64,000 nt of DNA from Protonemura montana (GCA_947568835.1 OX387604.1:8339860-8403859), one strand, 5' to 3'; positions 12,078 to 22,017 are shown, counted from the first letter of the stretch. Translations and numbers: made by a program. Notes: generated from the letters alone by a model not told the origin.

Positions 12078-15000
12078 TATTTATTCTTGTTGAACAATAG
12101 CTATTGTTGCTAAATAGCTGTGTTCAGCCATTGCCACTGGGGTTTCTCATTCTTAAAATGGTAAAGACTATATTTGCTGATTTATATTTTGATCACTTTT
12201 GATTGATAGGCCATGACTCATAAGAGATCATAAGGATTTGTGATTACGAAAAGTAATTACTTAATCATTAGAACAGTTATTATCATCAATCAGACCAAAT
12301 GGTTTGGTGTGTTGGAAACACCCATTCTCGTGAGATCATCGAAGTTGAGCACCACTGCGCTGAGTCAGGTATTGGATGGGTGACCATCATACACATGACC
12401 AGTTCTGTTTGGGAGAGAGGTTGGAGGAATGAAATTTAGTACAACAACTTTATTCGCCTTGCTTATCAACCTCTCGACAGCATGGATTTGTGGAGGAATC
12501 CTGCTGTTCGAGTTGTACCATCCTCCGGAAGGGACGTTTAGCCGGTGGTCCCCTTGGTGCTCTTCGACAGGAGTAAGCTACGTGCCGGCACCTGATTTCC
12601 CCTCCTCCGTTCTAGGCTAGGTTAGGTTCTTCATCATCCTTATCATCATCCACTCATTCACCGATGCCATTAGACCAGTGCCGCATGGCCAGATGTCAAA
12701 ACAGTGCGTCGTTAAACACCACAAATCAATCAATCGATCAATAATCAATGGTGAACATAAAAAGTAAATCATACCTTCTATTTGTCAGGTATTCCTTTTG
12801 GCTAATCAATAAGTTCTTATTCCCTAAGACTAATATGAACCAGTCTTTCATAAATGTTGATAAACGGCAAAATTTACAGAAAACAGGCAGAGCGAATAAT
12901 TCAAAGGTTAATTGTTGGTTTCAGCATTTACGGGATTTGAAACCAAAAACAAATACACTGTAAAAAATACTTTGGGACAAAAAGTGTTTTACGCAGTCGA
13001 AGATTCCGATTGCTGTACAAGAAATTGCTGTGGACCAAATCGTCCATTCGATATGAAGATCTTAGATAACTTCAAGACTGAAGTGATACACTTGAATCGT
13101 CCTCTTGCCTGCACTTCTTGTTGCTTTCCGTGTTGTCTACAGGTACAGACCCCTAACCCCTAGACCCATTTCTTTGCTCAGGTCATGTCTTTGCAGAGCG
13201 AGGAATTTGGCATATTTAAGTGTTTGCAAAGTTGTACTTGATAAAGGGACCTCCTAATGCGTAAGCGAGCCACGAGAGGTCCACAAGTCAGACTTTTGGG
13301 GGTTAAACATTATTTAACAAATCGGAAAAAAATCGGTGTGTAAAGGAAGGTTTTGTCTATGTTTGATACTATTTCAGGTTTTTATATAAAAAAAAAACAA
13401 AAAAAATGTAGGCAAACTTTTAAAAAAGTTCCAAATTCCACATATTTGAAGGCGTTTTGTGCCGTTAAATAAAGGAAAAAAAATTGTATCTATCATGGTC
13501 ACAGCCTTTTCCAGATTTTCTCGATGGCATTTCGACTCCCAAAAGTCTGACCGCCTAAGGGTCAGCATCCCCAATTTTTGGTAGAATCCAGACTGCTAAG
13601 GGTCAACATGAACTTTATCACTAGTTTTGAGTCAACGTCGAGAAAGCAACAGATGCATGATGGAATGTGGATTATATCGCCCTGCCCGAGTTGGCGAATA
13701 AAATAATCAAGGTGAAAACTTTGATCCGTTTTGGCCATTTAGCGTCCGAAAACTTTGGTCAGTTTTAGCCATTCGACGTCCGAAAACTTTGATTCTACAT
13801 CGGCCAGAATCTGCTATCAAAATCGAATTCAGTGATACCAATAAATACAAAAAAATAACAAAATCATGCATTTTATTTGGAATAGGCAATGCGACATTGA
13901 CTAAGTAATATACATACAACATTTTGTTGTATGGTTCGATGGTATTCATCCGATTCAAATTTTTTATCTCTGCTTAAAAATGTTATCACCAATAAGATAC
14001 AGATTTGCTTCTGTGGAGATCTTAAATAGATCCAATTTGTTTCATTCCTGTGTTTTGTTAACTTAAGTAACATTTCTTTAACAATGCACCAACTAGAATT
14101 CTCGCAGATATGACATGTTATTATGAAACGTAAATACATCCTAGAACATGTGCTGCATTTACTCCTATGGCACATTTTTAATCCTTTGGTCTTCTATTTG
14201 ATTTCGTGTCAGTCTTAAAATGTACAGCTCAAAAAATACCAACAGGCTAAAATAAAAAATGTAACTGTCTCGTTGGCTGTCAGCTTATGTCTTTGCATAG
14301 TCAAACTGACCCTTGCCTGTTACATTGAATTTTCTCAAATTGAATTCAATACTTCAAACGTTAATATATATGCATTGCAACGCCTAATAAATCCTTTTCA
14401 ATTTCTCTTCTAGACTATGGAAGTTTCGTCTCCCCCAGGGACAACTATAGGGACTATTGAACAGGAGTGGAGCATTTTTACTCCCCAGTTCCGAGTGAAA
14501 AATGCTGCAGGAGATGTTGTATTGAGAATCGAAGGACCGTTTTGCACATTCAGTCTGTGCGGAGATGTCGAATTTAAGGTTTGTCTTTCTTCGAAAAGTG
14601 TAAAATGCCGCACTCTTCGGCCTGGTCTGTAATACGTACCATTTCTTCTTCTTCAGTTGATGTCCAAAGATGGTGCTACACAAGTGGGAAAGATTTCTAA
14701 ACAATGGTCTGGCCTGCTACGAGAGGCATTTACAGATGCAGACCATTTTGGTATCAACTTCCCCATGGATTTGGATGTGCGAATGAAAGCTGTAATGCTG
14801 GGTGCTTGCTTCTTGATTGTAAGTGCTTGTTTCCAAGGCATTGAGCTACTTGATTGACACCATATTATGCCCAGTTGTACCTGTAATTGTAAATGCTTAT
14901 AATTGCTCGATCCCCCCCCCCCCCCCCCCCCCGCGCAAAGTATTATTGTCACACAATTTTTTATGTGAGCTTGCTACGAAAAATATTTTCAGTGTGCCCT

Positions 15001-15632
15001 CTTTCCTATCCCCGATCGCCAGAAGTTTAGCTGGTTTTTGGATGCTTCATTTGAAATGCATAAGCTCCATTGTAATGTGCTATGTTCTTGCTTGATTGTT
15101 GTGCTGTTTCATTCCATTAGGATGTTATGTTCTTTGAGAAAAAGGGTAATAAAGAAGATGACTGTCCAGGGATGTTTTAGTTTTGTTCTGATTATTTGTA
15201 TACAGGTAAGATGCATTGGACAATTTTATGTGAATTTCTGTAATACTGCAAGTGTATTAATCTTCTGGAATGCTTATTCTCTTCCTAGTCTTGGAATGAG
15301 CATGGAAACTAATTCTACTAATTCTTTGTTCACTTTATGGCTTCAATAATTTATGTTTAATTTCACAATTCTAATTTGAAAAATTCTAGTTTAAAAATAT
15401 CTTCAATTCTTGCATCTTGAGGGGAAATGGTTTAAGAATAACACGTTACTGATTATCAATCAGAATTTTTAACTTCTACACAAAAATGATATTTTTCAAG
15501 ACAATGTGAAACTAATATTGATTACTTTTCTATTTAAATGATTGATTTTAATCTCAGTTTATCCTTTGACAGGATTTCATGTTCTTCGAGAAGTCCGGAA
15601 ATCAAGAAAGCGACCGCCCAGGAATGTTCTAG
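9743..15632 (+). CDS. PLSCR: Phospholipid scramblase (PLSCR family), six coding exons
   Basis: Joining 9743-10232, 11544-11651, 12925-13142, 14414-14578, 14657-14818 and 15573-15632 at GT-AG junctions gives 400 residues with no frame break. PLSCR proteins are palmitoylated, Ca-binding type II membrane proteins linked to lipid exposure and signalling. Seen in order: PPSY, a WW-binding PPxY motif (16-19); ten GYAPGQ-type repeats (60-119); PPGLEYL at the start of the scramblase domain; [10 protein letters not shown] (228-237); the cysteine palmitoylation cluster CCFPCC (265-270); GKISKQW (338-344), at the site of the PLSCR1 import signal; the EF-hand-like loop [12 protein letters not shown] (354-365); and a C-terminal membrane segment (about 371-387). 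The length exceeds the ~320 residues of human PLSCR1 because of the proline-rich N-terminus. The ATG at 9743 is chosen because the frame upstream has no other ATG and a splice acceptor lies just before it. An alternative last exon exists at 15121-15180. Confidence 0.95.
9920..10099 (+). repeat. 18-bp in-frame minisatellite in PLSCR exon 1
   Basis: Ten units of 18 bases each encode GYAPGQ (five), GSAPGQ (two), [12 protein letters not shown] and GYAPGH. Because 18 is a multiple of three, unit gain or loss keeps the frame, so length polymorphism is expected. Many vertebrate scramblases also have proline-rich N-termini. Confidence 0.9.
10233..11543 (+). other. PLSCR intron 1
   Basis: This is a phase-1 intron of 1311 bases with GTAAGAT donor and TTTATTTCTGCAG acceptor. 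It contains an unrecognised 84-codon frame at 10835-11089, listed separately. Confidence 0.88.
10835..11089 (+). CDS. Unrecognised 84-aa reading frame within PLSCR intron 1
   Basis: This ATG-started frame on the scramblase strand encodes a basic N-terminal half (several Arg/Lys and WR pairs) and a short acidic stretch (HDYDDVDDL). I do not recognise it. A weak donor (GAG|GTTTGT at 11070) would leave phase 2, which does not fit the phase-1 acceptor of PLSCR exon 2, so it is not an obvious alternative first exon. It may be a relic exon, a small gene or chance. Confidence 0.15.
   Translation: MFESTEDFQRHKVPWRIRSVKQCFRDINNKLNNNRNTCSKYSLTNAWRKIRRIFHDYDDVDDLPTELKFKKFISDDERRFVIFL
11544..11651 (+). 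CDS. PLSCR: PLSCR coding exon 2
   Basis: The exon covers residues 164-199 plus the first base of codon 200. It carries the family-typical PPGLEYL followed by a helix ending KVELLE. The acceptor is CTGCAG|ATGG and the donor GAAG|GTAAGT. It is phase 1 at both ends. Confidence 0.93.
12033..12074 (+). repeat. (AAT)n microsatellite in PLSCR intron 2
   Basis: About 14 uninterrupted AAT/TAA units are present. Confidence 0.9.
12299..12742 (+). mobile_element. 5S-derived SINE, copy C (in PLSCR intron 2)
   Basis: The head GGTTTGGTGTGTTGG leads into GAGATCATCGAAGTTGAGC and TTGGATGGGTGACC, the 5S-like promoter boxes. The family body and the tail GTGCGTCGTTAAACACC plus AATC/ATCG repeats follow. The copy is close to full length. 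Because the tail merges into locally similar ATCAAT sequence, I cannot define its target-site duplication. Confidence 0.85.
12925..13142 (+). CDS. PLSCR: PLSCR coding exon 3: cysteine-rich core
   Basis: The exon completes codon 200 and encodes 201-272. It carries [22 protein letters not shown] and the cysteine cluster [11 protein letters not shown] at its end, all strongly characteristic of scramblases. The acceptor is TTTCAG|CATT and the donor CTACAG|GTACAG. The exon ends in phase 0. Confidence 0.95.
13143..14413 (+). other. PLSCR intron 3
   Basis: This phase-0 intron of 1271 bases has no recognisable gene or repeat. The acceptor is TTTCTCTTCTAG|ACTATG. Confidence 0.88.
14414..14578 (+). 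CDS. PLSCR: PLSCR coding exon 4
   Basis: This encodes residues 273-327, 55 whole codons, including [17 protein letters not shown] and the [12 protein letters not shown] segment of the beta-rich core. The donor is AAG|GTTTGT. Confidence 0.94.
14657..14818 (+). CDS. PLSCR: PLSCR coding exon 5: Ca-binding loop and start of membrane segment
   Basis: This encodes residues 328-381, 54 whole codons. It holds GKISKQWSG, the 12-residue EF-hand-like loop [12 protein letters not shown] and most of the membrane segment ([11 protein letters not shown]). Intron 4 before it is only 78 bases. The donor is ATT|GTAAGT at 14819. Confidence 0.95.
14912..14932 (+). repeat. Poly(C) tract, 21 C
   Basis: This is an uninterrupted C homopolymer in PLSCR intron 5. 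It is likely to be length-variable and error-prone in sequencing. Confidence 0.9.
15121..15180 (+). CDS. PLSCR: Alternative PLSCR terminal exon (6a)
   Basis: After a strong acceptor (GTGCTGTTTCATTCCATTAG) comes a phase-0 exon of exactly 20 codons reading [19 protein letters not shown] then TAG. The distal exon 6b encodes 19 residues of the same form, [19 protein letters not shown]. The two are identical at 14 of 19 residues and 44 of 60 bases, with several silent third-position changes. That is the pattern of a duplicated exon kept functional, not a decaying copy. Using 6a would change the end of the membrane segment (Val for Phe), add Lys residues and add a Cys near the C-terminus. A donor-like site (TACAG|GTAAGA at 15206) follows 25 bases after the stop. 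Confidence 0.85.
   Translation, partial: DVMFFEKKGNKEDDCPGMF
15573..15632 (+). CDS. PLSCR: PLSCR terminal exon 6b
   Basis: This encodes residues 382-400 and the stop TAG at 15630-15632, after the acceptor TTTGACAG|GATTTC. It completes the membrane segment (DFMFFE) and the short outer C-terminus ending PGMF. Confidence 0.93.
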   Translation, partial: DFMFFEKSGNQESDRPGMF

Positions 15633-15794
15633 ACATCCTGAATACAGCGTCGCAAAAAGCAAGTGATTTGATCCTCTGTTGGGATCGAGCACAGAAATAT
15701 GCACTAAAATGTTGCACCTTTGTGCAGCTTTTTGCTGTTTTTGCAAATTAGATTACCAAAGATGACCACCACCAAACAAATTTCCAATTATGAC

Positions 15795-15800
15795 AATAAA
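15795..15800 (+). terminator. Poly(A) signal for PLSCR exon 6b
   Basis: AATAAA lies 163 bases beyond the exon 6b stop and is the first canonical hexamer downstream. No equally good signal follows exon 6a closely, apart from an AATAAA inside exon 6a itself. Confidence 0.5.
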
Positions 15801-16934
15801 TTAATCTAGCTTGAATTCATTTGGCACGCACAAGGGCGATGTGAACATGATCTTAACTTGCTTTCACTTGCATTGAATTATTAATCGATTCAAAGATTAC
15901 TAATTCCATTTTATAATATTCTTGAATTGTATTATTTTGTTTTGCTATTTCCAATAATCGCTAAATATCTATGAAGTTGTTTTTCAGAGTTAAAATTAAA
16001 TAGTTTAATTCCATTAGTTGCATTTTTGGAAGGAGAGGCGTTAAGAGTGCTTCACCATTCTTTACACTCGAGACTAATTTCTCCTTACCTCACCACTAGT
16101 TTTCATTAAAAAAACTTAATTTATAACCATCTTGCAAATTTTCAAAGTATTTTTCAAATCTCCATTACATAAATATATATTAGGTGAATAGGAACCAAAT
16201 AAATGACATTTGAAGTTAAGGAAATGCTTTTAATTCGTAAACATCGCTTTCGGAGTTTCGTGATAAAATATTTTATATTTATGTTCACGGGCGTTATATA
16301 CTTTCCATATAAACGGCATGCACTGTTTTATATTAAAACTTAAAAGCATTTCCTACCAACAATTGCCAGTAAAAAGAAATACAAAACACTCCGAAGTGGA
16401 GAATTTGTAAACTGTCTTGAATCGAGATGCCTTCGTATACGCGTCTGCCGAATTCTCTTAAGCCAACTCTGAGACATTGGTTTGAGTCCCGTGGTGTCGT
16501 TAAAATTCACTATAAAAAGTTTCTTAATTTTTCATTCACTGGACAAAGTACGCAAATCAAGAAATGCGCAACATAATTAAACAGTTAATAATAAGTAAGT
16601 AATGCCCTGGGTACTATTGATACATTTTTTGTATTAAATGTATGTAACACGCATATGTAAAACACTTCTCCAGGATATTTACTGGTGCCTCCTACAGAAT
16701 ATATTAACAGCTGAATAACATTTTCATATATATTTACTTACTCAGAGATGTAGACAGTTAATGTTGTAAAACTTTCTGCTGCAAATTATTATTTTCCAAG
16801 CATTAAAAACTGCTAATAAAATGAGTATCATATTCTTTTGTATTCAGATTGGTTTTATTGACGGATTGATTGGATATAGCACTGTTCCTTAATCCTGGCA
16901 AGTGGCAGTCTTTTCCTATGCGAAAAAAACCGTA
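15801..16934. other. Intergenic, AT-rich
   Basis: No gene is recognised. Around 16418-16510, GGTTTGAGTCC resembles a pol III B box and is followed by GTGTCGTTAAA, similar to the SINE tail motif. This could be a very decayed tRNA-type retroposon, but no A box is evident. Confidence 0.45.
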
Positions 16935-17358
16935 CAGTTTGGCGTGTTGGAGACGCCGGTTCTCGTGAGATCACTGAAGTTAAGCAACACTGCGCTGAGT
17001 TGCGTATTGGATGGGTGACCATCATACACATGAGCAGTTCTGTTCGGGAGAGAGGTTGGGGGATGAAAGTTAGTACAGTAACTTCATTCGCCTTGCTTAT
17101 CAACCTCTCGACGGCATGGATTTGTGGAGGAATCCTGCTGTTCGAGTTGTACCGTCCTTCGGAAGGGACGTTAAGTCTGTGTCCCCTTCGTGCTCTTCGA
17201 CAGGAGTAAGCTACGTGCCGGCACCGGGTTTCCCCTCCTCTCTTCTAGGCTATGCATCATTCTCATCATCATCCACTCATTCACCGACACCATTATACCA
17301 GGGCCGCAGGGCCAGTTGTCAAAACAGTGCGTCGTTAAACACCATAAAGCAATCAATC
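16935..17358 (+). mobile_element. 5S-derived SINE, copy D
   Basis: The head AGTTTGGCGTGTTGG is followed by TGAGATCACTGAAGTTAAGC and TTGGATGGGTGACC (5S-like boxes), the family body with CTCTTCGACAGGAGTAAGC, the CATCATC stretch and the tail GTGCGTCGTTAAACACC ending in AATC. It is nearly full length and closely similar to copies A and C. I see no clear target-site duplication. Confidence 0.85.
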
Positions 17359-19284
17359 TCTTCGATAACAAGACAAGGCTAAATATGGCGTTTTAGGTGA
17401 ACCAATTCCTGGAGAGCGATAATTTGAAAAATCTGTACTATCTCAAGAATGTGAAATCAAAAATTCTTGTCGCATAGATAGCAATCACATGCAGCCAAGT
17501 GCATTCGCAATCGCATTGTTGTACCGTATCTTCCAATAATTTTATTGGATTCTTCTAGAAAGGAATCCCAGAGTCTTCAGAGAATGAGACGACCATATTA
17601 TATTTGCAGCTATAAGTAGGTAAGTGGAAAACATGAAAAAAAGAGATAGGCAGGTACTTTAATGTAGGGTTGCGTAGATAATTTAAAAGGTGTATCTAAT
17701 TGGTCCATCATTGACGGACTCACATTTGAATAGAAGACACATTTTGAAAGCGAGTGTATATATTGTGGTAGTATTAGCGGAGTATCAGTATGTCGAAGTG
17801 AGGGAGAAGTTTACAATTCAAATGAGATGATCGGCCGTCCGGCAGTCCTTAGCAAATTGCAATCCCGGTCCATGTTGCTAGGGCAGAATCGATTGAATCA
17901 CCCTACACCATGTCAGTTACGGTGGCACATGCGGTGCCGATAGACAATGATTTAAACATGCTAAATATACTGAATATTCTACTCGATGTCGATGTGTACG
18001 ATAATTAACGAACTGAACCACTCTAGCAACGTTCGGAACATTTTAAGCGACGCTGCTTCCCTATGTGGTTATGTGAAAACTGTTGAGAATCAATTTTTAG
18101 AGTTCGCTGATTCAAATTCAAAAGAGCCGTATGTATATTTGCTTAAGTGCATGGCACCATAAAGGTTCAAAATCAATTTATGAATAGAATTTTTAGCAAG
18201 GTTGGTGTTTCCACGAAGTGCTCGACCATTTTGTAACCTTTGTTGCTATTGTACAATTACCTCAATTGCCATTGGCAACAAGAGTGGGAGGTTGGCTGCC
18301 GTTCGATAGCACATCGTTATTTCTCTCAACATACTCACGGCGCTTTCTTTTATTAGAAATAAATTGACCATTGATGCGCAATTCTTAAATTTTTGTTGAT
18401 ATCTTAATTCAATATATTAGTTTCTGTTTCGAAGGACTTCGTCGTGAATACCTCAACTAGAACAAGAAACTTGAGACATTTTCCGAAAATCCGAAATCTA
18501 AAAATCGCCACGAACTGGTTTTGTTTTTTCAACTGTTCAACTTTTTTTTTTTTACTTTCAAATAAATAAATAAATAAAAAAATATATAATAATAATATAA
18601 ATAATATATAAATAAAAAATAAATTTAAAATAAGAGAACCAATCTCGAAAAAAAAATAAGAATAATTCATTATTGAAATCAAATTTAAAGATTTCAGCAC
18701 GGCATGCGTATAATTTTATTACAGGATCAAAAAAATTGCATTTCTTAGAAAATCATAAGTATTTTAGAGCTAAATATTAATCAAGTCAGGTAGTCTCTAT
18801 AGTCTCACCCTTGCAAGATCCAACCCGTATCAGAGCCATCTGTATGATGTTGTTTCCACTACCTCTTGTGGCAAATATGGCTCAAGATGGCTTTGAAATG
18901 GTACCTGTAATCACGGGAAGGACGGTAGGTCATATATTGCTCTCGGCAAAATGAACCGCCCTCTGGCCCATTCTAGTATTAAATGCACCGTGAGAACGCA
19001 TGCCAAGATTTGACTCGGCGGTGGACGCAAATCTAGTGGTTACACAAGTCGGTCCCTGGAGGTACGTACCTATTCATATTTGCTTAGTGGAAGTTAGATG
19101 GGACAGGAACAATTTGAGGAAAAGCGGGGATTAAATGAGGTGATCGCACGAATCTAGGTCATGCAATTTGCCTCTGCTTACTCACGTGAGCCATTTTATT
19201 TTACTGTATTTTTACTGTGTGTCCTTTTATATTTTCATTTCTGATTGATTTCTGATGATAAAATACATATTGTTCGAGCGTCGA
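17359..19284. other. Intergenic, AT-rich
   Basis: No gene is recognised. A low-complexity A/T tract with AAATAAATAAAT and AATAATATA runs from about 18540 to 18660. Confidence 0.5.
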
Positions 19285-19600
19285 TTTGATGGTGATAATG
19301 GTGAGGAGGATGATGATGATGGTGAACCTAGGACATCATAGCGAAGAGATGGGAAACACAAAACTGGAAAGCAGCCCTCCTGTTAAAGTGCATAACGAAG
19401 ACCACCGACTTAACGTCTCTTTCTAAGGAATGTACAACTCGTCAATGGCATGATCAGCAGGGTGAGTAAAGGTGTATTATTAACTTCAATCCCTTCAACT
19501 TATCCCCCGGACAGAACTTGTCCTGTTTATGCTGGTATATCTATGCCATTTATGTGCCATCGAGGCTTAACTTCGGGGATCTCACGAGAACCGGTGTTTC
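19285..19600 (-). mobile_element. 5S-derived SINE, copy E (interrupted, main part)
   Basis: This old minus-strand copy shows degraded body motifs (GACCACCGACTTAACGTC; GATGATGATGG) and ends at its 5S-like head with GAAACACCGGTTCTCGTG on the minus strand. The missing first part of its head is found at 20403-20430, beyond copies F and G. Confidence 0.7.
19587..19600 (-). repeat. 14-bp target-site duplication, lower copy (pairs with 20403-20416)
   Basis: GAAACACCGGTTCT on the minus strand is identical at both positions and brackets the F+G insertion inside the head of SINE copy E. Confidence 0.75.
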
Positions 19601-19994
19601 GATTAGTTGATTGACTAGTGGGGTTTAACGACGCACTATTTGGCAGCGGGTCCTGCGAAACACGTCTAATGGCGTCGGTGAATGAGTGGATGATGATGAG
19701 GATGATGATAAACATAACCTAGAGGAAACCTAGTGCCAGCACGTAGCCTACTTCTGTTGAAGAGCTCCAAGGAGACCACCGGCTTCACATCCCTTACGAA
19801 GTACGGTACAACGCAAACAACAGGATTTCTCCACAAATCCATGCTGTCGAGTAGTTGATAAGAAAGGCGAATGAAGTTGCTGTAGAAACTTTCATCCCTC
19901 CAAACTCTCTCCCAAACAGAACTGGTCATGGGTTTGATAGTCACTCTTCCAATACCCCACTTAGCTAAGTGTTGCTTTACTTCAGTGATCTCAC

Positions 19995-20008
19995 GAGAAC
20001 TGGTGTTT
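19995..20008 (-). repeat. 14-bp target-site duplication, lower copy (pairs with 20367-20380)
   Basis: AAACACCAGTTCTC on the minus strand is identical at both positions and brackets copy G inside the head of copy F. Confidence 0.72.
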
Positions 20009-20366
20009 GATTGATGATTGATTTGTGGTGTTTAACGACGCGCTGTTTTGACAACTGGCCCTGCGGCACTGGTCTAATGTCGTTGGTGAATGAGAGGTAG
20101 ATGATGAGCCTAACCTAGCCTAGAAGGGAGGAGGGGAAACCCGGTGCAAGCACGTAGCCTACTCCTGTCGAAGAGCACCAAGGGGACCACCGGCTTAACG
20201 TCCCTTCCGAAGGACGGTACAACCCGAACAGCAGGATTCCTCCACAAATCTATGCTGTCGACAGGTTGATAAGCAAGGCGAATGAAGTTGTTAAACCAAC
20301 TTTTATTCCTCCAACCTCATCCAATACTTGACTCAGCGCAGTGTTGCTTAACTTCAGTGATCTCAT
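20009..20366 (-). mobile_element. 5S-derived SINE, copy G (inserted in F, 5'-truncated)
   Basis: This minus-strand copy begins at ATGAGATCACTGAAGTTAAGC, lacking roughly the first 35 bases of the head. It ends with GCGTCGTTAAACACCACAAA and AATC/ATC repeats. About 40 bases are deleted after TTGGATG, so the 5S-like head runs straight into AGGTTGGAGG. Its body is better preserved than that of copies E and F. An alternative reading is that G and F form a dimeric unit inserted once. Confidence 0.7.
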
Positions 20367-20402
20367 GAGAACTGGTGTTTCCAGCACGCCAAACCGATCA
20401 GT

Positions 20403-20430
20403 AGAACCGGTGTTTCCAAAACGCCGAACT
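20403..20430 (-). mobile_element. Head fragment of SINE copy E
   Basis: On the minus strand, AGTTCGGCGTTTTGG followed by AAACACCGGTTCT matches the first ~28 bases of the SINE head. Its last 14 bases are repeated at the start of the main part of copy E (19587-19600), so the two were one element before the insertion. Confidence 0.65.
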
Positions 20431-22017
20431 ATTTAGTGGTGATCTCGTCGTTGAGCTTGTGAATTCATTGAAATTCAATTGACTGAATCGCATATTATGA
20501 GCAAGATTCTCTAAGAATACTTTCTAGGCCAGATGCAAAAAAAACAAAACATTCCCAGATACGTGGACTTATGAGCAAAAAAAAAAAATGATAATTTTTG
20601 CTTGTTAGGTACAGTGTCAGTCTCACAATGTTTTCATACTAATTAGTTAATTTTTTAACTTTTTCATGTACATGCATCACCTCAACAAAGTAATTACATA
20701 AAACCTTCTGTCTACGTCATTACTGACGTCTCGTTCATCTCTCTTCCGCAAACTGCCACACATGCAATTACAAGCGCTCATTGCATGGAAGCAAACATTG
20801 TTTGGGTGGGCACACGGCACAACCACATCGCATACATGGCATGCAGAGCATACAGAACATATAACGAATAGCTCAGCCAACCACACTTGAGATATGCTAT
20901 ACGAGTGAACGATGAAAAGATGCAATTGAGCGCCACAACACTGTTGTAACAACAATTTACAAATTCACCGATACCGTCCAATATGTTTTCAGTGCTATGA
21001 CGCGTCTCATCGGGATTGAAATTCAATCAACTAAAAGTGATTTTATTTTAAGTTGACAATTAATTTAATTTAGTTTTTCTCTATTAAGCTGCCAACCATC
21101 TTTTTTTTTTGCGTTTTCAAAATAAGACCATAGTCATGCAAAGTATAGTTTTAGCATTTAAGAGTTACAACATATTGACTTTTTGAAGTTCCTTTCAAAT
21201 TTGAACAAATCTATTGGTTTGAATTCAAAACACGTAAGGTGTATTTAAATAATTGTTTATAAATCAATTACAAGATTTCAATTTGGCATGTCGACATTAA
21301 AGCAGTAATTAATTTCAAATTCACTTAACAAAGTATCACATTCAAATTGGAAATTGTAATATCATCATAGAAATACAAATTTCGAACTGTCACGGTGTTC
21401 ATTTTTCATAATTGCGATACAAGTTGCCCAATTTGAGACCAAATTGGTTATTCAGAGGAAATTGGCTATTACTACTTGCAGCCACCAAATAATCACATTT
21501 GCATCTATAAACAACCCATTACAGAGTTTCCATACAACTAAACTGTAATACCATGGCACGCCCAACAAATCTAATTGTCTCACAGCCATCAACAGTATTA
21601 ACTGTGCAGGTTTGTGGATGGCAAGTAATTTTCTCAGAGGTTGACCTCTCAATAAGCAGGTATACCCTTATTGACCAAACCTTCCGATCAGTGAGGTTTC
21701 CTTAGAGTCTGCAAACCTCAAATGGAAACCAAAATAAATCCTTGAACTAAGTGATGCGAGCCGCTCATTCACCTCTAATATTAACACAATTATTTTATGT
21801 ATAAGACCACTCAACGCGAGTAAATATAAAATACTGTGATCTTTCTCACAGACTCGTTCTATTCTATTATTGTATTTAGTGTAAGGAACATAAATAAAAA
21901 TATATATATTTATGTTTAAATTATGTTTTAACAAGCTGCTTAGACGAAATTAGCGCAACATCAAGATGCGACTCTAGGTACGAAATGGCCTGTTAAGCGA
22001 AAGGACAGTCACTCATT
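20431..22017. other. Intergenic, AT-rich
   Basis: I see no gene, tandem array or recognisable element. Frames are short and low in complexity. Confidence 0.5.

Larger units (their letters stand above)
11652..12924 (+). other. PLSCR intron 2 with SINE and AAT microsatellite
   Basis: This phase-1 intron of 1273 bases is interrupted by an (AAT)n tract and a 5S-derived SINE in sense orientation. Its acceptor is TTGGTTTCAG|CATTTA. Confidence 0.9.
14819..15572 (+). other. PLSCR intron 5 region with poly(C) and a second terminal exon
   Basis: There are 754 bases between exon 5 and the distal last exon. It contains a run of 21 C (14912-14932) and the complete alternative terminal exon at 15121-15180, which would shorten the intron to 302 bases. 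Confidence 0.85.
19601..20402 (-). mobile_element. 5S-derived SINE, copy F (inserted in E, itself interrupted by G)
   Basis: The minus-strand element starts ACTGATCGGTTTGGCGTG (20402 downward) and runs to a tail with GCGTCGTTAAAC and AATC-type repeats ending at 19601. Its head is split at AAACACCAGTTCTC, with the rest resuming at 20008 after copy G. F itself is thus 20367-20402 plus 19601-20008. It is flanked by the 14-bp duplication in copy E. Confidence 0.72.

Noticed and set aside
12429-12620. Frames such as [20 protein letters not shown] with a signal-peptide look at 12.4 and 17.0 kb
   Set aside because: They lie inside 5S-derived SINE copies; the similarity between loci is the SINE body, not a gene family.
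16418-16510. tRNA gene suggested by GGTTTGAGTCC
   Set aside because: No A box, acceptor stem or anticodon arm can be formed.
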